A stretch of 33,634 bases of DNA from Chromera velia (taxonomy: Eukaryota > Sar > Chromeraceae), in NCBI GenBank assembly GCA_018398765.1, contig JAHBMJ010000218.1:20001-53634 (forward strand), given 5' to 3'. A program made the translations under genes and the position numbers. Positions 1 to 10,570 of the stretch are shown in pieces (position 1 is the first letter of the stretch; the number at the start of each line of letters is the position of its first letter). Below the pieces are notes generated by a model. The model was given only the letters and a program-made list of their open reading frames with translations. It was not told where the DNA came from and searched no databases.

Positions 1-296
1 AGGAGGAGCTGAATGAAGAAAAGTCCCCCTTCCGCAGATTCCCTTTCATGCCTGAACCCCCCCACGTGCGCGATGAGCGTGAGCGCGAAGCGCGGGAGCG
101 ACGCTTGGCGGATCTGGAGAGGTTTGCAGACGGGGAACCTCAGGCACAGGGAGTAGACCCTGGTTCAGCACCAAAAGAGGGTGTCCAGAGCATGGATGAC
201 CAGCAGGGGACCTCAAAAGCGACCAGCACAGTTGTGGAAAAATCAGACACACAGGTCGGTAAAGCAGATGAAGAGTCTCACAAGAATGGGGAATAG
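1..296 (+). CDS. 3' terminal exon of an unidentified charged protein (5' partial)
   Basis: An open frame enters from the left edge (first full codon at base 3) and stops with TAG at 294-296. The visible 97 residues are strongly hydrophilic. An Arg/Glu-rich segment that could form a charged helix (VRDEREREARERRLADLERF) is followed by a low-complexity Gly/Gln/Ser/Asp/Lys-rich tail ending in HKNGE. There is no hydrophobic segment and no domain I recognise. The gene would be convergent with the minus-strand membrane-protein gene that follows. An acceptor-like CCTTCCGCAG at about 29-38 leaves open that the last exon begins there rather than upstream. Coding status rests on the uninterrupted frame and the biased charged composition, so it is moderate. 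Function is unknown. Confidence 0.5.
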   Translation, partial: EELNEEKSPFRRFPFMPEPPHVRDEREREARERRLADLERFADGEPQAQGVDPGSAPKEGVQSMDDQQGTSKATSTVVEKSDTQVGKADEESHKNGE

Positions 297-1733
297 CTAG
301 AATGGAAGTCTCCAGAAAGAGAAGCACCTAAAACAAAAGACAAGAGTATAAACTGTATTGCTTTGATAGCTCGGACACCAAGTTAAAAATGAGTTAAAGA
401 ATCATCCAAATCTCGTCTCTATAGTAGTCTTCGCTGCCGCCGCAGTGCGGCGGCCATGACTATGACTATGACGCGCCATCGTCATCTATATCCAGAGCTA
501 GCTGGATACTGCTAAGCATCCTCAAACGGAATTGATTGATTTCCTCTAGTACTTTAATTTATTTATAGGGGCCTCTCAAAATTGAAGCTTTGTTTGTAGT
601 TTAAAGAGATTTTTTGAAAAAAGGGATGCAAACGTGTTTAGATTGATAATTTTTTATTATGCAGTTTAATCAAAACTCCATGCCAATTTTTATAACAATT
701 GGTAACTATAGGTAACATCCATCATCATTTAATATTATCATAGGCCATCGTCAACTACCTAGACTACTGGCCTAGCCTTTAAAGTATTTTAAAGATATGA
801 TAGGCTAAGACTTATGTTTTGGATGCCCCAGACCAAAGTACACTGTTATCCACTGCCTAGAGAAGGCGCACACAATCGGTAGCCACTTACAGCCACTATA
901 GCAGCCACATTATTGGCCTACATACAACGCTGTTTGTACTAGCTAACTTTATAAAAAAACTCTAACAGCCACCTAACCAGCTGACAGTCATCCCTCAAAG
1001 AAGAAAACACATGCAAAGGCATAACCAGTAACCCCCAGCAGCTTGAAAGGGTCTTGTCTGGAACCAGAGAAAAGATTTGCTGTGAATAGTGGTTTGTAGG
1101 ATGAAGAGGTTGCGGAGAGCAGGCTATCCGCCTCCAACTTTGCCACACGAGCGTACGCCACGTTGCGCGCGTGCATCAAAGTTTTGTTTGTGTACGTACG
1201 TGCGTCGAAGTGTTGCACGCGAATTTGCAACGCATCCATGTGGTCAATTAAATTGCCAGTCTCATGCTAGGTCCCATGTTAATTGAATATCAATCTACCA
1301 TTTCTACATGGCGGCCAGGCCAATAAAGCGCAGTTTAAAGCTAGCTGCGACAAAGCGGTCAATCAAACAACCAATCAATAGATTATTGGCAGCACACAGT
1401 AAGCGGGCGCGACCTGTCATAACTGCTCAGCTCACCCTCACTGCGAAATCAACCAGTGCTTGCGTCTCTCTCACGTCTTTCTACTAGTCTTCTACTTCAC
1501 ACCTGTCGTTTTGAATTAATTGAGACTGCCCCTACCAACTCCACACCCTTCTTCCCCACCTTTTCCCTTTCAGGTTTCAAAACTGAAGATGAAAGTGAAC
1601 CGCACAGCAAGAGAGAAAAGAAGCATTTGGACAAGACTTCACTCGCCCCTCTGCCCTCCATTTGCAGTTCAGTGAAATAACCGGAGAGACAGAAGCAATA
1701 CAGTGAGAAAACCTCCAGTTCCGTAGCTTCGTC
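297..1733. other. Convergent intergenic spacer, no gene seen
   Basis: This AT-rich spacer lies between the 3' ends of two converging genes. Short open frames here show no homology, no conserved splice framing and no coding-like composition. It holds a GC-rich perfect inverted repeat at 436-454 and an alternating ACGTACGTAC-type stretch near 1190-1205. From about 1440 it becomes pyrimidine-rich on the plus strand, probably 3' UTR or flank of the minus-strand gene. Confidence 0.6.
436..454. repeat. GC-rich perfect inverted repeat (9-bp arms, 1-nt centre)
   Basis: The arms GCCGCCGCA and TGCGGCGGC are exact reverse complements around a single G, set in AT-rich DNA about 140 bases after the stop of the upstream gene. 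It could form a very stable hairpin in RNA from either strand, or be a protein-binding palindrome. No U-tract follows it, so a bacterial-style terminator is not implied. Confidence 0.6.
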
Positions 1734-4273
1734 TCAACACTGCGTCTCTGCGTCCTCCTCCAGGTCCTCCCTCGAGCGTCCCAACACAGCCGGCTCGTGC
1801 CCGCTTGAATGGAGAGCCACCACGCCCTGTTGCTGCGTCTGCGTCTCAGCTCTCGCTCCCTCAGTCCCCCTCTCTACCGGTATGCCCGTCGTCACAGCTG
1901 CAGTGCCCCCCTCATAGAGAATCGAGTTGCCCTCAAACGGCCCTTCTCCTGCTGCGTACTTTCCGGGGGCAGGCAGAGACTGAGTCTGGGGGTAGGGGGG
2001 CGGGTAAGGAGGGTGACCTGGGTAGTGGGAGCCTGCCGGGTTGACTCTGTGGACGTTTGTGGTTGGGGCCTCGTGGTCGCCTTCCTGCAAGTTATATCGA
2101 CAATTACACAAACGTTACTGTTACATGAAAGGTAAATTTGCAGCCGGAATCAAATGGGGTTTTCCTTTTGCCTGCACTCCGGCAATGTATTTCAAGGAAC
2201 GTACGGAGAGGGAGGCACCTGCATGAGACGACAGGAGCAGAGCTGCCGAAGGGAAGATCGAAGGCCTCGCGCTTCCCGTACCTCTTCCAACTGAGGAAGG
2301 AAACAACGAAGCCTCATTTGCCTCTCTCTCTTCGTGGACCGTTTCCTTTCATCAACCGGTGATTTGTGCATACACCCACCGCGTCCCCCCCATGGCCGTA
2401 CTGGTGGACCTTCGCCTTGCCCCACTGGGGGTCGAATTGTTCAGGGCAGCAGAACGTCGCCCCAACGTCAAAGATGATCGCCACAAGCAGGACGCACGTG
2501 TTCACCTGAGGGGACAAAGGATCGAATGGGTGAGCAAAAAGAGCAAAAAGAGCAACAAAGCCATGCCGTTGGGACTCAAAAAAGCTCCAGCGTATCGATA
2601 AATACATTTGTAAACTAGCTAGAGTGTTTGCTGATCGATACACAATGATGGTTTCAAAAGAAAAACAGCCCAAGAATTGAGGCGCATGAGGAAAAGAGAA
2701 TGATCGACGGTGAAGAAAAAAAAGACGTACCAGTAACAGCCAGACAATCGCGTGTACTAGAGGCGCCAGTGTACAGCAGGTGTCTTTGAATCTTCGGTCG
2801 AAGGCCTTGAAGGAGCCTTCAGACTCCCACTGCTTTGAGTTGTCTGCCATCACACACACCTCCGACTCTGGCTTCTGTTTGCAAGTCCAGTTGCCGATCT
2901 TCACACAGTCACGACGGTTTTGTCCTGCAAGCAAGGAACCGACGAACAATCCAGCTCGAAAAATTTCACGGAACTTTGAGCAAAACTAGCACAGAGCAAG
3001 GCAAAGCGCATGCATTTGCATTCGTCCATGTTTTTGTTCGTTATCCTATTCATTCATGTATTTATGCATTCTTTATTTGAGTCAGTGAGTGAGTGAACAT
3101 TCAGGTATTCTTTGAGTCACTCAGCACACTTCTGATTAATTGCCTTGTAGGCCTCTCGACCTCCTCTTCCTGTATCATTTATCTCCGCCCCCCTTCTTCT
3201 TCTGCTCAACTACAGAGACTTTCTCAGTGTGGATATCCGGACACCCGAGAGTCGCATCCGTTTCTTAGAAACAAAACTCTGTCCTGATTCTGACAAGGCA
3301 AAAAGATACTTGAAAAACAATGAAAGACTTTCATGCAGCACGAGACTGACTGACGTGTTGCCCCCAGGATGTCACACTGTGGAACGACGGAGCACATGTT
3401 CTCGACGTCGAATCTCTTCAGAGTCGGGACCGAAGTTTTGAACTGTGGGAACGTATCCCTGAGGCCTGCCAAGCATTCCTGGTGGGAGAACACGCACGAA
3501 GGGAGCTTGCAGCCGAGGCATCCTCCTCTGAATTCGTTTTGCACGTCTGCAAGGAATTTCAACTCCTCGACATCCAGACAGCCCGAACAGATGTTCCCAA
3601 ACCGCCCGGACCGGGGGGCCACCCCGACGTACACCAGCATCAGGATCGCAAGGAGGAAACAGTCAGCAGCCAGTGCGACGACCAAGAGCTGTTTGGAGCT
3701 TCGGCGAAGCTGCAGCCACCAGCATGTGAATCGATCTGATTGCGCAATTGCAAAACAACATGTAAATCACAAAGGGGACTACATTTATCAATACAATCAA
3801 CCTGCAAGGCAAAAGAACATATATACAGACATCACAACGAAAGGCGGAAAGTGGAGGGATTGGGGGGCTCGAGGGTGGCATGACAAGAGGATGATAATTT
3901 GTGTCCATGCAAAGAAAAATGCCATCCAGCTTACCGCCAGGGCTGGGACGAATGCCGCAAAGATGCCTGCACACATTTGCACAAAGACATGCATGTGTAA
4001 ACAACACAAATGAATTGAAGCAGCATGAATGTTATTTTGAGGCAGCGAAGGGCCCTTGAAATCAGCTTTCTGTGACTTACAAGCTAAAGAGACAGAGAGG
4101 ACCAGAATGAAACTTGTTCTTGCACTTGAACGGGTGGAGTCCACGATTTCGTTCTGCAACATCGTTTCGTACCCCCCGAATTTCGATTCACTCGCCATGA
4201 TGATGGCCAGAATGAACAGAATGCCACTCATCAGAACCCGACCCCACGTGATCACCCACAACGACGACTTCAT
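1734..4273 (-). CDS. Tetraspanin-like four-helix membrane protein with Cys-rich loop
   Basis: Six exons join in phase: 4273-4081, 3966-3935, 3709-3355, 2924-2731, 2505-2380 and 2084-1734, giving 416 residues. Donors are GTAAGT, GTAAGC, GTCAGT, GTACGT and GTGGGT; four of five acceptors are TGCAG. Predicted helices are at about 7-27, 55-75, 83-105 and 250-270. The long loop between helices 3 and 4 (about 106-249) has 13 cysteines (C116, C119, C139, C142, C147, C154, C181, C187, C200, C208, C217, C243, C244) and an NWT sequon at 205. The C-terminal 145 residues are Pro/Gly/Tyr-rich with a PPPY motif, then acidic. Four helices with one large Cys-rich second loop is tetraspanin architecture, but I do not find a clear CCG signature, so family membership is a topology-based inference. 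Exon 2 is only 32 nt. It shares a divergent spacer with SEC24. The likely location is a plasma or endomembrane. Confidence 0.75.
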
Positions 4274-5085
4274 TTTGCAGGGTGTGTGAGCGAGGGGTTG
4301 ATCACGGTCACAACTGATCAGCTGCCAGGCTGCGTCACGTTCACGAACGTGATTTCAAGCAACAGTTGTTAAGAATAGAATATATACGTACAGCTGAGGT
4401 GACAGACTCCTACGTGTGTGGTAAAACCTGCTTGTCTGCCTGGTGTCTTATCCCGTCAAGGAGGCTTGTCAGGACAGGTGCCTGTCGACACGATCGCATG
4501 GGGGATTATGAAGTCTGCAGGCCTGATTGAATCGATGATTCGAAGTATGAGTCAATTAAGCTACCTATAAGAAAAAAACTGTATGTACTTTTTTCCTGTA
4601 AAATTAATTTTCACACATGATACGTACAGATCGATCGATCAAGATCGAGGCGCGGCGCGGCGGCGGCGCCCCCCCGTGCACTGCATGTACGTCACAGCGC
4701 CGCCGAGCATATTGCGGCGGCGCGAGTTGTGCATGCATGGCCGGTGGCGCCGCGTAAAGTGGTGGCGTGCGCGGTACGCGGCTCCATCAGCACGTACGCC
4801 GGCCCGTGCATCCACTTTTGCCAATCCACAATGAGACGTCTGCACGGTTAGCCAGCTATAGCCAGCTAGCTTTCATAATTGTGCTCCGTCGCTTTCCCCC
4901 AACTGAGTCCACAAAAAAGGCTTGGTTGTGGTTGAGAATTCCCGAGGCTGGTCTTCTGCTTCCCAGAGACGTTTGCTTTGAAGTTGATGATGAATTTCAA
5001 AGTACTACCCCAAGAGTCAGAAGAGTGAGATTCTAAGAGACGTTCACCAAGAAACCAAAAGAACGAAGCCAGAGAGAGAAAAGAA
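4274..5085. promoter_or_regulatory. Divergent promoter spacer between the four-helix protein gene and SEC24
   Basis: These 812 bases separate two start codons facing apart, so both promoters and 5' UTRs should lie here. Visible elements are an 18-bp inverted repeat (4335-4352), a TATA-like ATATATACG at about 4380-4388, GATC iterations at 4630-4645, and a GC island at about 4646-4770 with repeated GCGCCGCC/GGCGGCGC blocks. No coding frame is convincing. Promoter function is inferred from position only. Confidence 0.5.
4335..4352. promoter_or_regulatory. Inverted repeat with 8-nt arms, candidate regulatory palindrome
   Basis: TCACGTTC and GAACGTGA are exact reverse complements separated by AC, about 60 bases upstream of the minus-strand start codon and 730 upstream of the SEC24 start. 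Length and position fit a dimeric transcription-factor site. No second copy was noticed in the other two divergent spacers. Confidence 0.4.
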
Positions 5086-8000
5086 ATGTACAACCAAGGT
5101 ACAGGGGGGTACCCAGGGTACCCTGCACAAAACTACAACCAAGGGCAGTATGATCAGCAGCAAGGGGGCCAGCAGTACTATGGTGACTATGACCAGCAAC
5201 AGCAGCAACCGCCGCAAGGAGGCGGGGGTGGAGGTGCACTCACGAATCCTTTTGGTGGAGGCCCTGCCGCACCCATCACAAGCCCTTTCGGTGCTGGCGC
5301 CCCTCCGCCTCCTACTGCTTCTGCTGGTTATTCCCAATCCAGAATGGCAGTGCCTCCTCCACCAACAGCAAAACAGCAGTCAGTCCCTTCATGTCTTCTG
5401 AGCTGTGTGCGTTCGTGTCTACTGCCTCTCGTGTTGCTCATAAAAGTGTGCGCCAGGTTTCTTACGGACATGGGTGGTTCTTTCGGATCGTGAAAATTTT
5501 CTTTGTGCCAACAGGTATTCCCAGATGCCTATATGTCTACTGGTGAATGTCTGCGGCTTCTGCTTTTTCATGTGTACGATGATCTGTCTGTCTGTCTGTC
5601 TTTCTCCTCCTTTCCGTTCTCCTTGCTTCTGCCCACCTGCAGGGCCGAGAGGCAGCAGCAACAAGCGCAGCAGCAATACATCGAGCCTCCTCCTTCAGGA
5701 CCCTCTCAACACCACACTGCAGCAGCAGGGGGAGCTGGGCGATATGTGAGTTCTGTTCTTTTCCCTCCCGTCTCGTCTATCTTCAAGCGGGCCTGCTCTG
5801 TTCTGTGCCACCCGGATGATGCATCTCAGGGCGTTGGATCAAAAAAGCAGACAGTCTGTGCTCCTTCCGACTGCATGTTCGTTTCCGTTCAACAAGTGTC
5901 CGAAGAGGAAGGCTTAAGCAGGCACAGAAAGAGAGGACTGTGCATACCTTCCATCAATTTCTTTTCTCTTTCGGCTGTCTGGTCTGAGATCCGCCCCCCT
6001 TCAAGTTCTCTCCTGCTCTTTCTTTCTCTTCACTCACTGAACCTTGAGATCTTTGCTTGCATCCCCCCATATGTACGGCTTCCCTCTGAGTCTGTGCAGT
6101 CACAGTACTACCGAGAGCAAAACGTATCATATCCTGATGTGGCTTCTCCACAAAATCAGCCGGCAGCCCCGGACCCCTTTGCAGAACAGAGACTGGTCAG
6201 TTGGGTAGGCAGGTCTGTTTGCTGTGCTGCTTCCCTTGTGGAACGGTCATCTTGTGTCAGACAGTCAGGTGAACCGTAGGAAGGCCTACGCGCTGAGGGT
6301 CTGGAAGGGTAGACAAATCAACGCTGGTTGCGTCAAAGAAGAGAAAGCAAGGCAATCTCATTGCCTTTTTTTCCTCTCTGCCTCCAATTCTAGTTCTCTT
6401 TCTCCTTAATTCCACTGTGCCTCTGAATTCCTTTGCCTCGGTGGCGGGCAAACAAGATCCTGTCCTCCTTCGTGAGACCAAGGGTTCTCTCCATGCCATT
6501 CGTGTTCATCCATAATGCGTCACTCTCTCTCTCTCTCTCTCTGTTGACACGAATCAAATTGAACTGCAGAAGGAGTGCGCAGATTTCTCTGCACCTCCAC
6601 ACTTTGTTCGGTCCACACTCGGAAAGTGAGTCCTTCAGTGAGTGAGTGAGTCAACAGACCTCCCTTCCCTCTGGTGCCGTGCCGTTCGATTCTTTCCTGC
6701 AGTTGTTTTCCTTCCGCATGGGGCACATTCTTGTGTTCATTTTCTTTCCTGAGAATTCTGTCATGCGCAAAGAACGGCTTTCCCTCCCTTCCTTCCTTCC
6801 TTCCGCTCTACTTGCATGGAGGTTCAGTGCGCTATTCTTTCTTCAGGCCCCCTGTCGTCATGTGCAAAGAAAGATGTCAGGAGGTTCGCCCCTCTTGCGT
6901 TTCTCTCTGTGTGCAGACTGCCAAACAGCCAGAGCTTGAAACAGAAGCTTCACATACCCATCAGTCAGTCACTCCCAGTATCTATCTGTCTTTGTCTGAT
7001 TGTGCTCTCTCTGTGTGTGACGAGGGAGGATGAGAGACAGCAGACGCTGCGGTTCCGTCCTCCACCCTTTGCCCGGTCCTCTTGGTGCCATCCAGAAAAT
7101 TGAGAGGCAGTAGACGTGCCATCGGATTCCGCGTGCATTAATACATGGATAGTGATTTCATTTCTCTCTCTCTCTCTCCCTTTCTCTTGATGAAAGGTTT
7201 CCCGTATACATGCAGAAAGAGTTCGCTCTCCTTTCTTCCCCCTTTCCCGATGTTTTTTGCTCTCTCCTAGGCTTCCCGCATTCATTCTCATAAGGTGCGA
7301 AGTCGAAATCGATTCACTGACTCACTAATTATTTTTTTCCCCCCCGTTCGTCGCGACGCCCTTGCAGGCTTGTCTTTCCAGCCTCTCGCACCTGTCCCCC
7401 AGGGTTATCCCGAGACCCCGTCGGTCTCTTTCGGGTCTCTGGGAACGGTGGTGCGGTGCAAGAGGTGCAGAACATACATTAACCCGTTCGTTCAGGTCTG
7501 TCAGTTGGTCTCTCTCCCTCTCTCTCTTCCTGCCGCCCTCCCTTTCCCTGTCTTTCTGTCAGCCTCTCCCGCTTTCTTTCCGTGTGTCTGTCTGCATGTC
7601 TGTGCACGCGTCCGTCTGCCACAAATTCTTGAAGAACCAGAAAAGTTTCGATCCGTTGTAGTTTTCCGGTTTCTTTCAATCCTTTTGCTCTCAATTGATC
7701 CTTTCTTCGTCTTTGTTTTCCTTCTACTTCCCTCCTCTCTGCAGTGGGAGGCCAACGGGAGGCGTTGGCTGTGCAACCTTTGCGGGTAAGTGCCTTGCCG
7801 TCCTTCCTGGCTGCGTATCTGATCTGATCTGGTCCTTTCCCCCTTTCACCCAGAGAGAGTCGATATCTGTCCATGCAGACCTGAATGACACAAGACGGCT
7901 AGCCACTTTTTGGCGTCTAGCTTGATAGCCAGGCAGGAAGTGAGACAGCAAGGGAGAGAAGGATTCGAAAGCAGGGGCAGACTGAATGCAGCCTTCTTTC

Positions 8001-10504
8001 ACCTCGACACGCGTGTGTTTGAGAGCGTGTCTTGTCCTTTCCTTCGTTTCTTGTTTGCAGTAGGGGTGTGGCGGGAGGAAAGAGCGCAAGGGAGAGGGGA
8101 AACAGAGAATGAGAGAGGATAGGATTGCGTGGTCTTCCATCTTTCTCTCAAATTCACACTCACTTTCTGTTTACAATTCCTGACGTCATCTTCTTTTTCT
8201 CTTCCTTCCTTCCTTCCTTCCTTCTTTGCAGGTATGTGAACGAGACGCCCTCGTTCTACTACTGCTCTCTTGACGACACAGCAAGACGGAGCGACCGATT
8301 CGAACGACCCGAGCTCTGCAACGGCTCAGTGGAGTATATCGCTCCTGGTACGCATGTCAATTTTGTTTGTTTGCTTGCTTGTTTCCTTGTCTGTTTGTTC
8401 AGTTTTTTTTCTTAGTTGCATTCCTTCTTTTTGTCTCGGCAGCTGTCTCGGGCTCCGCTTCTGTTTTGTCTTCCTTCTGGCCCCACGCAGCGCGCTTGCT
8501 GGTCTGTGGGTGCTTCCTCTTTTTTCTTCTACTTAGCCAATGGCAAAGACACCCTCCGACGCTTGCAGGAGAGTACATGGTGAGACCTCCTCAGCCTCCA
8601 GTCTTTGTGGTCAGTCAGTCTGTCTGTCAGTGAGCCTGAGTGAGGGGGGGAGGGGGTGTTCGAGTGAGTGAATGAGTGAGAATCCGAATTTGTGACTTCG
8701 TGAGTCAAAGGGGTGGTTTTCTTTCCTCTTCAAAGACATAAGCCTCCCTTGGCCCGTACTCTCTCATCGATTTTCTTTCAATCGTTCTCGCGCATCTTCA
8801 GAACCTCCATCCATCCTTTCCGAGGTTCAACAAGGAAGAGAGAGCTGTGTGTGTACCCCTCAGCTCTTCCAGCTCAACTGACCAGTCTGATTGCTATCTT
8901 TGTTTACTATTCTATTCTCTCTCCCTCTCTGCAGTTCGTCATTGAGGCGACGATCTCCTCTGTCCAGTCAGGACTCCTTCAGGCAGCGGTGGCGTCGATC
9001 AAGGAGTGCTTCCAGTCGGGGCACATGCCGGGGATGCAGCCGAACAACAGCAGGTGCCAGATCGGAATCATCACTTTCGACTCGGCAGTGCACTTCTACT
9101 CACTCGACCAGTCCCAGCAGCTGCCCCAAATGCTGGTGGTGCCTGACCTTGATGACCTCTTCCTTCCGACTCTCCCGGTCCGTCCGTCTGTAAGAGAAAA
9201 GGAAATAAAGGACGATATAGTCTATCACTTCAGTACTTTCTGTTCTCCCTCTCGTTTCTTTCATTTTCCTGCATGAGTAGATAAGATGTCCTTTCGACCT
9301 TTCTGGTATTTGTTTTCGTTCTGTCGGCTTGATTCGTGTTTTGAATGACTGCGCAATTGCATCTCCTCTTTCGTTGGCGAGGCCCCGCGCATACCCTTAG
9401 CGCTGGGAAATCTTGCGTTTTGCGTGTCTGCATTTTTTATGCTTTCTTAAGGATTGCCTGTCCGAAAAAGTGAAAAAATGAATTCTGATGTGTCACCATC
9501 TGGCGCATTCAACTCGGCCGGAAACAAACAACAAGACAGCACCCGAACAAGTCGGGTTTTCTGTCAAAGACCAATTACTTTTCCACACATGGAAGGCGAA
9601 AAAAAAAAGTGAATTATCGCTCCCCTCTTTCTTGTCTGCAGGAGAATCTGGTCGTGAACGCGAAGGAGAGCGAGACGGTGGGTCAACAGTTCATTCACAG
9701 AGGAGAGGAGAAAGAAAATATCAGAACAGCTCTGGGGTTACACGGATGCACAAGTTATGTCTGAGCATCCATACACATACACGCCCCCCTTTGCACCTTT
9801 CAGGGCCTTCAGTTGGTTCTGCCCCCTTTCTCTTCCACACACGTGCTTCTTTCTTTGCACTTCTCCCTCCCAGAATTCATTCGTCCAACTGAGTCGACTT
9901 ACGTGCTTCTGGAGATTGCGTGTTACCTCGATATCGTCTTTTCGTGATGAGAGAGGACAGTGCTGCAGTCTTCCCGGGATATTCCTTGCTTCACTTGAAA
10001 TGACCTCTTTTAATGTCTGCATGTCCCCGTCCTTCACTTCACCCCTTGATTCCTCCCCTCCTTTCTACTGCAGGTGATCACCAGCCTCCTGGATATGCTC
10101 CCGAACATGTTCGCCAAGACGAAGGCACAGGAGTCATGCCTGGGCTCTGCCATGAAGGCGGCGTACATGGCCATGAAGCACGTGGGGGGCAAGATGCTGG
10201 TCTTCGCCTCCTCCCTCCCGACAGTCGGGGAGCTGCCCTTGAAGGGTTCCAGAGACAACCCTCGACTGCTGAACACCGACAAGGAGGTCGAACTCCTCCG
10301 GCCTGTGGATGACAACCACAAGGTCAGTCAGTCAGTGAAAGAGGAGGGAGAGGAGGGGGGGGGATCTTGAGCAGCACTGTCTCCTTTGCGTCGGATGAAG
10401 AATCTGAATTGTCGGCAACTACATGAAGCTTCTTCTTCTTCTTCCTGAGAAAATGAATGACTTCCATTCCAGCTTATGTGTGCGTTCATCCGTTCATGTG
10501 TCTT

Positions 10505-10570
<66 letters not shown>

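Noticed and set aside
436-454. Palindrome as a bacterial-type terminator
   Set aside because: The locus is eukaryotic and no T-tract follows the stem.
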